The position numbers were made by a program, and so were the translations under genes. 11,038 bases of DNA from Bacillota bacterium. GTDB lineage: Bacteria > Bacillota > Clostridia > Clostridiales > Clostridiaceae. The notes under the pieces were generated by a model, which was given only the letters and a program-made list of their open reading frames with translations, was not told the origin of the DNA and did no database searches. Where the stretch lies: NCBI GenBank assembly GCA_030706015.1, contig JAUZPI010000118.1, forward strand, positions 1 to 11,038. The letters run 5' to 3'. Positions within the stretch are counted from its first letter, which is position 1, and every line of letters starts with the position of its first letter. Of this stretch, positions 1 to 7,108 are shown one piece after another.

Positions 1-721
1 GATGTGCCGCAGCCAGGCAAGCCATAGCTCCACTTGGTATCTCGTACCAAGGATTCTCATCAAAGGATTGGTAAATCTCCAATGCATTTTTTGCTTCTTC
101 AAGATACCTCGCATCTTTATAAAACTCATAGGCAAATACCATTAGATACGCGTATCCTGCTATAGCGTCTGGTTGTCTAAATTCATCTCTTACAGTAAAA
201 GGAATATTTTCATCAAAGTTATATCCTTGGTCATTAAAGTCATAATTTATCATATGAGCAAGATCAATAAGCTTGTTGGCGCTGCTTCTCCACTTTTCAG
301 AAAGGGAGGAATTATCTGATAATTTTAGTTTGATTATGGCATTTGTTAACGCATTGACATCCATTAGATACCAATACTCAATGCGACCTCCTTTAGTACT
401 GTTTAAAAACAATCCAAAGACGTCGCTATAAAAATCCGATAACGTTGGAAGAAGATTTTTTACTTCATCACCCCGAAGGATTTTTCCCAATGTCACACAC
501 CCAAAAGTAATCAATTCCTTACTTTTTCCCTCTAAAAAAGCAGTGAAATACTTATATCCATTTTCACCAGTTCGGAGTACACCATTCTTAGAATCCATTA
601 GAAATTCGTTTACTTTGTTAGCCATAATTAACCAGTTAGGGGGGCATTCCTTAGGTATATTTGGGAAATCCTCGATCATAGGAAGTGAAATCTGCTTTTG
701 CGGGAAGGTATTTTTCGCCAC
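1..721 (-). CDS. Unrecognised helix-rich protein, possibly an alpha/alpha-toroid sugar enzyme (3' end outside window)
   Basis: This reading frame starts at a GTG (719-721) and stays open for 240 codons to the left edge, so the C-terminus is missing. The GTG is chosen because a near-perfect AAGGAGGAG lies 7 nt upstream. The next in-frame ATG is codon 15 and has no comparable site. There is no signal peptide or membrane segment, so the product should be cytoplasmic. Residues 60-240 read as successive amphipathic helices with aromatic and acidic turns: YWYLMDVNALTNA near 116-128, FDENIPFTVRDEFRQPDAIAGY near 169-190 and WYEIPSGAMACLAAAH at 225-240. This pattern resembles (alpha/alpha)6-toroid glycosidases and lyases, but no family signature is recognised and no catalytic residue can be assigned. 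It follows permease pair 2 after 96 nt on the same strand, which fits intracellular processing of the imported sugar. The frame is certain; the function is inference. Confidence 0.8.
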   Translation of the reverse strand, partial: MAKNTFPQKQISLPMIEDFPNIPKECPPNWLIMANKVNEFLMDSKNGVLRTGENGYKYFTAFLEGKSKELITFGCVTLGKILRGDEVKNLLPTLSDFYSDVFGLFLNSTKGGRIEYWYLMDVNALTNAIIKLKLSDNSSLSEKWRSSANKLIDLAHMINYDFNDQGYNFDENIPFTVRDEFRQPDAIAGYAYLMVFAYEFYKDARYLEEAKNALEIYQSFDENPWYEIPSGAMACLAAAH

Positions 722-728
722 TGTGTAA

Positions 729-737
729 CTCCTCCTT
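729..737 (-). promoter_or_regulatory. Ribosome binding site that fixes the GTG start
   Basis: On the minus strand this reads AAGGAGGAG, almost fully complementary to the 3' end of 16S rRNA in Bacillota. It is followed by a 7-nt spacer and GTG at 721. It is the reason for calling a non-ATG start for the last gene. Confidence 0.85.
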
Positions 738-780
738 GGATTTTAATAAAAAATCTACCAAACTATCTTTTCATATGCAA

Positions 781-810
781 CTTGTATTTACTCATTATCC
801 CCCCTACAAG
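781..810 (-). repeat. Short inverted repeat in the 96-nt gap before the last gene
   Basis: The arms at 781-786 and 805-810 are perfect 6-bp inverted copies (CTTGTA/TACAAG on the minus strand), separated by an 18-nt loop that holds a run of six G. The stem is short and no U-run follows directly, so it is not a convincing terminator. It could be a weak operator or RNA hairpin, or chance. Apart from this and the ribosome binding site, nothing clear is seen in the gap. Confidence 0.25.
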
Positions 811-817
811 ATTATAT

Positions 818-1816
818 CTATTCAACAATTCCAGATCTTTCAATACTTTCTGTAAATAGTCTTTGAGTAAATAAGTAAATAACCAATATTGGCAAAATAA
901 ACATAAGTCCTGATGCCATTTGGACAGGTTGCAAATTCAATCCGGTACCATTAACAGGAATACTTGCTCTTGCAATTTGTACTGATAGCGTTGTATTTGT
1001 TGTATATAGTAATGATGAAAGATAGGTTTCATTCCAATGCCATACCAAGGAAAACAAGAATACCGTTATCATGGCTGGCTTGGCCAAAGGAAACATGATT
1101 TTCCAGAATAATCTGAATGAACCAATTCCATCTAATGTAGCTGCTTCCTCAAGTTCTTTTGGAATTTTCCTGAAAAACTGCATATAAATAATGATAAATA
1201 GGCCGCTTCGCAACCCTTGACCGAAAAGCGCTGGTGCAATAAAAACTAAAGGTGTGCTTAAAAGATTATACTGTTTATATATCCACGCCAAAGGAATAAA
1301 TACAGTATTCGGAGGCACGATATAAGTTAAAACTAATAAACCAATCATTGTTTTTTTAAACGGAAAAGGCAATCTTGCAAAAGCATATCCTGCGATAGCA
1401 CAAGTAATCGTCTGTATAAGGGCTGAAGGTAAAGCGATAGTAATTGTATTAAACAGTGTTGAACTTGTTAGATTTTGCCACAAGCTTTTTCCACTAATAA
1501 ATAAAGGTAAAATTTGCATTTGCATAAATGCATATTTTAAATTTACGAAAGTTGGATCTTGCGGTATCCATTTTGCAGTAGGATTAGTAAAATCAGAGAA
1601 CCCTTTAAAAGTAGTACTAAACATATAAATAAGCGGTTCCAAGTACAGAATAGCAAAAGTGATTAATAGAAAATAAATAATCCCTTTCCCAATTAGCCCC
1701 CCATTTTCTAAGTTTGAACCGAATAAGACTGATTTCAATGTGGGAAAAAAAGAGCTGTTATTTGACTTCAGTTTACGATTCCATAATTGATTAACGACTT
1801 GTTGTATTTTATACAT
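818..1816 (-). CDS. Carbohydrate ABC transporter permease, MalG-type (pair 2)
   Basis: This is an integral membrane subunit of a CUT1-type carbohydrate importer and would pair with the MalF-type protein encoded just upstream. About six membrane segments can be read, near residues 44-67, 119-147, 155-180, 190-212, 248-270 and 300-318. The cytoplasmic EAA loop that docks on the ATPase is clear at 224-243, beginning EAATLDG and ending in the usual hydrophobic-Pro. The C-terminus ESIERSGIVE resembles typical MalG tails. At 332 residues it is longer than the usual 270-300 because of a hydrophilic N-terminal extension of about 40 residues before the first helix. The start has a ribosome binding site (AGGAAGTAGGGA) that overlaps the stop codon of the preceding gene; the gap is 7 nt. 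No ATPase gene is in the window, so a shared MsmX-like ATPase is inferred. The substrate is unknown. Confidence 0.95.
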   Translation of the reverse strand: MYKIQQVVNQLWNRKLKSNNSSFFPTLKSVLFGSNLENGGLIGKGIIYFLLITFAILYLEPLIYMFSTTFKGFSDFTNPTAKWIPQDPTFVNLKYAFMQMQILPLFISGKSLWQNLTSSTLFNTITIALPSALIQTITCAIAGYAFARLPFPFKKTMIGLLVLTYIVPPNTVFIPLAWIYKQYNLLSTPLVFIAPALFGQGLRSGLFIIIYMQFFRKIPKELEEAATLDGIGSFRLFWKIMFPLAKPAMITVFLFSLVWHWNETYLSSLLYTTNTTLSVQIARASIPVNGTGLNLQPVQMASGLMFILPILVIYLFTQRLFTESIERSGIVE

Positions 1817-1823
1817 TTCGTCC

Positions 1824-2690
1824 CTACTTCCTCGTAAGTTTTAGTGACTTTCTAAATATCATAAAAGAAAAAGCTAGGAAGAGTAATATCACACCGAAAT
1901 AAATCCAAGATATTGCGCTAGCGTAACCAAATCCTGTATTTGAATTGAATATCTTATCATTTACCAACGTTAAGATAGGATTGGATGTGAGAGTAAATTG
2001 GTCGACAATGGTATAAACCACCGAAATGAAAATAAAAGGTGTTATTCCTGGGAGTGTTATCTTCCAAAATATTTCCCATCCATTAGCCCCATCTATTTTG
2101 GCAGCTTCATAGATGCTTGGACTGATACTCTGCATGCCTGCTATTAAAATTAACATCTGTATCCCTGAATACCAGAGAATAATTAGAAAATTGGCCAGTA
2201 TATTATTTATCGTAGTCTCCCAAGTCGGGCCTAAAAAGGAAAACATATTATTTGATGTGACCGAGACAAGAAAATTGATGCTGCCTTGCTTTTGACCTGC
2301 CAACTCATTAATTAAATTCCCACTTGTTAATACAACAGGTAGAAAGAATATCCCTCTAATTATTCCTCTTCCTTTTAATTTTTGATTTAGCAATAAAGCT
2401 ATCACTAGTGCAAAAACAACAATAATAGGAATAATAACAATGGACTGTTGAATAAACTGAATAAATGTATTCGGTATATCTGCGTCTTGGAAAAGAGCTT
2501 TCTTAAAATTGGTTAAGCCTATAAATTTGAATTGAAGACGATCAGTCATAATCGTAACTTCATTAAGACTCATCAAGAATGAGTAAATTAATGGATAAAT
2601 CCAAAATAATACAAGTCCAATAACCCATAAACTAATAAATGCAAGTCCTTCTATTTTTCTTCTTGTTTCAATAGTGATTGGTTTTTTCAT
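1824..2690 (-). CDS. Sugar ABC transporter permease, MalF-type (pair 2)
   Basis: This is the MalF-type membrane subunit of the second carbohydrate importer. Six hydrophobic segments are visible near residues 14-40, 80-102, 108-130, 161-186, 215-236 and 261-281. The canonical EAA loop lies at 195-214 (EAAKIDGANG, then ITLP), where the ATPase would dock. The length of 288 residues is normal for a MalF-type protein lacking the large periplasmic loop of the enterobacterial protein. Its ATG is 4 nt after the stop codon of the DUF5696-like gene, and its ribosome binding site (AAAGGA) lies within the last codons of that gene, so translation is probably coupled. It is clearly diverged from the pair 1 MalF-type protein in this operon, with little identity outside the EAA loop, so it is not a recent tandem copy. 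No binding protein gene is next to this pair. The substrate is unknown. Confidence 0.95.
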   Translation of the reverse strand: MKKPITIETRRKIEGLAFISLWVIGLVLFWIYPLIYSFLMSLNEVTIMTDRLQFKFIGLTNFKKALFQDADIPNTFIQFIQQSIVIIPIIVVFALVIALLLNQKLKGRGIIRGIFFLPVVLTSGNLINELAGQKQGSINFLVSVTSNNMFSFLGPTWETTINNILANFLIILWYSGIQMLILIAGMQSISPSIYEAAKIDGANGWEIFWKITLPGITPFIFISVVYTIVDQFTLTSNPILTLVNDKIFNSNTGFGYASAISWIYFGVILLFLAFSFMIFRKSLKLTRK

Positions 2691-2694
2691 ATTA

Positions 2695-4992
2695 TCATTG
2701 TCCTTTTATCAATATAAAGTTCATTGGTTTCACTGTTTTCCCTTCATAGATAAACGGTTGGTCAGAAAAATTACAAACCACCTGGGTATTCTCTCCATAA
2801 GTGACTATTGAAACATCTGGCGTGAGTTTCTTATAATCAGTGATATATTGTCCATTTACTGCATTTAAAGCACTCGCAAGTCTTCTATACTGAGTTAGTA
2901 TTTCCTTTTTCCAAATTGAAAACTGAGTACTATATAAACCGTTATTTTGCACATCCATTAGTAGTTGAGTAGGTTCATACGTAACTGTAAAGCTAACATT
3001 GCCGCCATACTCTATTGCTTTAAGCATTTGCTCGTCTGGTGCACTAAATTGATTATAATCATTAAACACATAATTGACTAAGCCATGGAGAGCAATTTCA
3101 TAGAATGGTACAGTTTCATCCAATATGGTAAGATAGCTCCCATCCATTGGCATATTTGCAAGTGTTGTGCGATTTGACAATTCATAAGCCATCGCGTTCG
3201 ATAGTCTTACACCCCTAAAATTGCTTCTTACTTGATTAAGAATATTGATGTACTGATTTTCCATACTACTCCTACTTATCGGATTATTCTTATTAAAATC
3301 AGTATTTAAGGAACTTCCTATACCTATTTCTTCGATACCATCTATCCCATAATTTTTATACTCGTTCATGCTATCATTAATAAACTTTGAAACTGAATGA
3401 ATATTTAATAAGTAATTGTCGCCTCCGTTACTTTCATATTCGAGAGGGTTTCCTAGAATATTCGTGATCGTATCATTTCCGAGTGAAATTCCCCATCTTG
3501 AAGACGACGTTACATTATTATCTTCTAAGTATACCTTGTACCCTAAATCATGTGAGTGATTGACAAACTCTGTTAAACCTGAATTCCCACCTAGACTACT
3601 CGAAGCAGGGAATCTATTTGGTTGTTCAACAGGAGCACCATTTTTGCCCCAACCATTATAGGTAATGTCTATATTTTTCACATTATTATTTTTGAAAAAG
3701 TCCAAGAACTTTTCAGCCTGTTGAAATGTAGTCATACTCACAAAAGAATTTCCAATGAAGTTAGGCTTCATTGTTCCTCCAAATATATTTAACTGTAGAG
3801 GTGTTACCTTATCTGAGTTAAGTCTTTTAATTCCTTTAGTTTGAATCAAATAGTTTCTATAGGTTTGTGCCATACCAATATAATTAGCTTTGTTATCACA
3901 ATTAAAGTAATACTTAATAGATCTATCATTTTTATTTCCAGACTCAGTGTATCTAATGTATCCATTGCCATCATCCGTACTTGTAACAACCTTGTATTTA
4001 TTTCTATATGTAAAGCGAGCATACGCAGAATTAAATCCAGTTTGAACTCCAGCCGGGGATCCTATTATGTCCGCATTGGAATCGCCCTTATCGATAACAC
4101 CCATGAGCGAGTTGTTATCTCTTACTATTCCATATACGGGATATAATATTTTACTCTCTGTCATTGCATTTTTGAGTGTAGAATCATACTTATTAAGGTA
4201 GGACAAGTCTTCACCATAAACAGTACCTATAAACTGACTGTTCAAACCTTTGTTGTTGTCAAATTTAATAATCGCTCCTGGTCCATCTGGTAAGAAAAGA
4301 TATCCTTTGTTACCATTATCAGATCGTGTTGCCCCAAAGAATGGAAAGACACTAATGTCTGTAAGTAAAACCGTCTTGCTTTTATCGACTATTTTTGAAC
4401 CCAGCGCATTTTTAATATAATGTACACCAGGTTCTTCAATTGAATTTGATGGTATAGAAATATTCAAATTATTATTTTCAAGCACCAGGTCATAGGCAAG
4501 CTTTATGCTCGATTTTGAAAAATCAAAATAAACTCTGACCCCATTCTTAAGCTTATACACACTAATTTTAGTATTTTGATTATATACATTTCCTATTAAC
4601 GTAGTAGCTGAAATAAAATCGTTTACATAATTAAAAGTAATCGGAGAATCAATATTTTCCTTCCAAAGACTATTACTTTTTTCCTTGCTCAATTCCTCTG
4701 CTGTTGGTTTACTTCTCCACACGTAACCGTTTTGTTTATTTACTAATTGTATGTTGCCATCATCAAAGTCTACACTAAGGCTTAAGTTTTTGTTCTCAGC
4801 CACCTTTTGCATACCGCTGCCATTTAGTTTGGTTAACTGCGAATTTTTAACTACCTTTCCCCGAGCAATATGACCTATTGTTTTGACACTAGTTTTAGAA
4901 TGATTAATGAATCTAACTGAAAAAATTACAACTCCAATTACTAGAATAACCACTGCCACTTTTACAGATTTTTTTATAAAATTCTTAATCAT
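2695..4992 (-). CDS. DUF5696-like membrane-anchored protein, candidate extracytoplasmic glycosidase
   Basis: The protein has 765 residues. Basic residues followed by one hydrophobic stretch (about 10-28) form an uncleaved signal anchor, so the bulk should lie outside the membrane. Residues 65-390 are rich in beta strands (for example SLSVDFDDGNIQLV near 71-84), like the N-terminal beta-sandwich of retaining glycosidases. Residues 398-700 look like a (beta/alpha)8 barrel. Strand-end motifs are IDITYNGWG (441-449), VYLEDNN (487-493), YGIDGIEEIGIG (548-559) and DETVPFYEIALHG (625-637). Acids at D491, D551, E554, E555, D625 and E626 are candidate catalytic residues, but none can be assigned. A small C-terminal beta region follows (725-765). 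I recall this architecture as DUF5696, seen beside sugar ABC permeases in Paenibacillus-like genomes; this is memory, not a search. The gene overlaps the Yip1-type gene by 8 nt and is followed after 4 nt by permease pair 2. Glycosidase activity is inference. Confidence 0.85.
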   Translation of the reverse strand: MIKNFIKKSVKVAVVILVIGVVIFSVRFINHSKTSVKTIGHIARGKVVKNSQLTKLNGSGMQKVAENKNLSLSVDFDDGNIQLVNKQNGYVWRSKPTAEELSKEKSNSLWKENIDSPITFNYVNDFISATTLIGNVYNQNTKISVYKLKNGVRVYFDFSKSSIKLAYDLVLENNNLNISIPSNSIEEPGVHYIKNALGSKIVDKSKTVLLTDISVFPFFGATRSDNGNKGYLFLPDGPGAIIKFDNNKGLNSQFIGTVYGEDLSYLNKYDSTLKNAMTESKILYPVYGIVRDNNSLMGVIDKGDSNADIIGSPAGVQTGFNSAYARFTYRNKYKVVTSTDDGNGYIRYTESGNKNDRSIKYYFNCDNKANYIGMAQTYRNYLIQTKGIKRLNSDKVTPLQLNIFGGTMKPNFIGNSFVSMTTFQQAEKFLDFFKNNNVKNIDITYNGWGKNGAPVEQPNRFPASSSLGGNSGLTEFVNHSHDLGYKVYLEDNNVTSSSRWGISLGNDTITNILGNPLEYESNGGDNYLLNIHSVSKFINDSMNEYKNYGIDGIEEIGIGSSLNTDFNKNNPISRSSMENQYINILNQVRSNFRGVRLSNAMAYELSNRTTLANMPMDGSYLTILDETVPFYEIALHGLVNYVFNDYNQFSAPDEQMLKAIEYGGNVSFTVTYEPTQLLMDVQNNGLYSTQFSIWKKEILTQYRRLASALNAVNGQYITDYKKLTPDVSIVTYGENTQVVCNFSDQPFIYEGKTVKPMNFILIKGQ

Positions 4993-5611
4993 ATGCTAAC
5001 ACCTCTCTAAGAAACTCTATCAAAAAACTATATGATTGAAGAACTATTCCATATAATGCAACAGAAAAAATAATTATAAGAATGGCAGTAAATATGATTA
5101 AAACAATATTTTTGAATGATTCATATATTTCATATTCTTGAACTTCTTTAACCTGGAGATAGAGCATAATAACTACCCACGCATTAACAACAAAGACCAA
5201 AAATCCGTAGATTGTTTCTTCTGCATCTGTGAGCACATTTGATACAATTGCAATAGGAATAGAAAAACAAATGTATGGCAGAAGTGCATATGCTGTCGTT
5301 ATATATATCGTTTTAAAACTTCCTTGCCCATTTGTTATAGCCCCTACAAGATAATTGGATAATACCCAAATGAATAAGGGAACTATACAGTAAACGAACA
5401 ATTGTATTGGAGATGTATCCTTTAACCCGTTTAAGTTAAAAACAAAGTTTGTAATTTTTTCATTTACAATCACACAACTTAGAAATGCAGCGATTAAGAT
5501 CGTTGCCGAAAGGACGCTTCCCTTTTCCAAGTACTGCAATTCATAAAACCCGTCTATTGGATGCATCATGACATGCCATGAATATTTAAGTTGCTTATAT
5601 AACTTCTTCAT
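4985..5611 (-). CDS. Yip1-type five-helix integral membrane protein
   Basis: This small 208-residue protein has a cytoplasmic-looking N-terminus containing HPIDGFYEL (17-25), followed by five hydrophobic segments near 33-50, 69-91, 105-126, 132-152 and 167-191. The HP-x-x-x-F element, the GQGSFK loop (95-100) and AYALLPY at the start of the third helix (107-113) fit the bacterial Yip1 family (PF04893-like). No catalytic residues are expected, and the biochemical role of bacterial Yip1 proteins is unclear. The gene begins 2 nt after the NHL gene stops, using a GAGG site inside the end of that gene. Its last codons overlap the start of the DUF5696-like gene (ATGATTAA). This tight coupling suggests the three proteins are made in step and may form one membrane assembly; that is inference. 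Confidence 0.88.
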   Translation of the reverse strand: MKKLYKQLKYSWHVMMHPIDGFYELQYLEKGSVLSATILIAAFLSCVIVNEKITNFVFNLNGLKDTSPIQLFVYCIVPLFIWVLSNYLVGAITNGQGSFKTIYITTAYALLPYICFSIPIAIVSNVLTDAEETIYGFLVFVVNAWVVIMLYLQVKEVQEYEIYESFKNIVLIIFTAILIIIFSVALYGIVLQSYSFLIEFLREVLAYD

Positions 5612-5613
5612 GG

Positions 5614-7080
5614 TTAAATCCTCAATTTCTTTATGTTTAATTTATTCTTGAATCTCTTGGCTATAAATAGCAAACTTGAGAATAGAACAAAAGCACCTGC
5701 AAGTTTATTTATATTTCTTTGTACCCATACCACTCTTAACTGCCATAATGCATCAGAATACAATTTTTGATTTTTTGCCAATTTTAACTCCGTCAGCGAT
5801 TTTGACCATTGTTGATTTTCGTAATATATTTCGCCTAACGCAAGATGTGCTTCATAGTAAAAAACGTTCTTTTTTAGAATATCTTCCCAATAAGGTTTTG
5901 ATTTTGAATATTCCCCGTTGTTATACAAATTAGTTGCAGTAAAAACCTCATTCATGAACCTTGTTGGTTTAAAAACCTGTATTCCGTTATACGATTGGTC
6001 AGCAACATAAATCTCTCCCTTAGAATTCACCGCAATACTAACAGGCACACCAAATCTTCCAATTCTAAAATTGTTACCTGTTAATTTCATTCCAAAGGAT
6101 GCAAGAATATGGCCATTATTGTCGAAGATAAATACCAAACCATTTTCTTTATCAACAGCATAGATAAAGCCGTGTTTATCAACTGTAATAGCCGAAAAGG
6201 ACAATTCTCCATTGGTCACTATGTTATCGTCATTAACATTAAAATCGATATTTTCGAATAGATCTTCCCCTTTTGTGTTTAATTTTTTAATCAGATTGGT
6301 TGAGACATTTTGTGTACAGGTATAAATATAATTATCGTTCCCTATATACACATCACTAACTGATGCCGCAACTTGGTTTGAGTTCGTTGCCACTTGTTGT
6401 TTGGTGTATAATTTCCTTTTTATGCTTTCCATAAGTGACAATTGTGTAACATTTCTACCAAAGAAACCCTGAAATTCCCCAGCAGGAGAAAGGACAACTA
6501 TCCCTTCATTTGAACCTCTTAAAACAATGAATAAAAATCCTCTTGAATCTATGGACAACTGAATAGGTGAAAACATTATCTTTTTAAGACTTACATCATC
6601 AGGTTTTTTGTATTCTTTAATAAATTGCCCATTTGGCTTATACACTACTATTCTTTGATTGCCAGTATCAGCAACATAAACATCACCATTTTGTGATACA
6701 TATACACCTTCTGGACCGTTCAACCTTGATTTTGGATCTTGACCAATTCCGAATTCTTGAAGCAAAACCCCGGTATCATTTATTTCAACAACTCTGTTAT
6801 TAAAATTATCAGAAATAAACATGTTATCACTTTTGTCAATATAAATATCATTCGGATTATTTAGACCAAGCGTGTTTACCAATCTGCCTAATTTATCTTT
6901 TTGGTATAGTTTATTTCCAATCACATTTACTGGCATATATGGGGTTTGTATTCGAAATGGCTTACCTTCAGGCCCGTATGCAAATGATGGATAAGGGACG
7001 CTTGCAAATACACAGCTTGTACCCATATACAATGATAATATGATGATTATTGGAATCGTGAAAATCGATTTGTTTTTCAT
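5614..7080 (-). CDS. Secreted NHL-repeat beta-propeller with TPR-like segment and C-terminal membrane anchor
   Basis: A signal peptide covers residues 1-26 (basic start, hydrophobic core, VFA before a likely cleavage site). About six NHL blades follow, near 73-113, 121-158, 171-209, 241-278, 293-331 and 343-371. Typical blade motifs are NGPEGVYVSQNGDVYVADTG and GEIYVADQSYNGIQVF. Residues 376-446 form about two TPR-like helical hairpins (LYNNGEYSKSKPYWEDIL; ALGEIYYENQQWSKSLTELK). One hydrophobic helix at about 458-475 is followed by a basic tail, KRFKNKLNIKKLRI. Predicted topology is propeller and TPR outside, tail in the cytoplasm. NHL propellers bind ligands or proteins and some are enzymes such as lactonases, but no metal-site pattern is evident, so a binding or scaffold role is more likely. 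A GGAGGGGTGG site supports the start, 28 nt after permease pair 1. The Yip1-type gene follows after 2 nt. The domains are clear; the function is unknown. Confidence 0.9.
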   Translation of the reverse strand: MKNKSIFTIPIIIILSLYMGTSCVFASVPYPSFAYGPEGKPFRIQTPYMPVNVIGNKLYQKDKLGRLVNTLGLNNPNDIYIDKSDNMFISDNFNNRVVEINDTGVLLQEFGIGQDPKSRLNGPEGVYVSQNGDVYVADTGNQRIVVYKPNGQFIKEYKKPDDVSLKKIMFSPIQLSIDSRGFLFIVLRGSNEGIVVLSPAGEFQGFFGRNVTQLSLMESIKRKLYTKQQVATNSNQVAASVSDVYIGNDNYIYTCTQNVSTNLIKKLNTKGEDLFENIDFNVNDDNIVTNGELSFSAITVDKHGFIYAVDKENGLVFIFDNNGHILASFGMKLTGNNFRIGRFGVPVSIAVNSKGEIYVADQSYNGIQVFKPTRFMNEVFTATNLYNNGEYSKSKPYWEDILKKNVFYYEAHLALGEIYYENQQWSKSLTELKLAKNQKLYSDALWQLRVVWVQRNINKLAGAFVLFSSLLFIAKRFKNKLNIKKLRI

Positions 7081-7108
7081 ATATGTATTTCCACCCCTCC
7101 ATTCATTT

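Noticed and set aside
543..728. A 61-codon plus-strand frame at the left end
   Set aside because: It is antisense to the GTG-started minus-strand gene, which has a strong ribosome binding site and a sensible protein.
740..775. Possible promoter (TTGCAT, 17 nt, TAGATT) before the last gene
   Set aside because: Only three of six and four of six bases match the sigma-A boxes, which is not meaningful in such AT-rich sequence.
763..795. A 10-codon leader frame (MSKYKLHMKR) in the 96-nt gap, preceded by six G
   Set aside because: The G run is only 3 nt from the ATG, too close for good initiation, and there is no run of one amino acid or attenuator structure to suggest a leader peptide.
3841..4146. 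A 101-codon open frame on the plus strand
   Set aside because: It is antisense inside the DUF5696-like gene, with low-complexity composition from the AT-rich complement, and is a shadow frame.
7000..7080. Possible lipoprotein signal in the NHL protein, with Cys at residue 23
   Set aside because: The residues before the Cys are GTS, lacking the Leu-type residue at -3. VFA cleavage at residue 26 and a C-terminal anchor explain the protein better.
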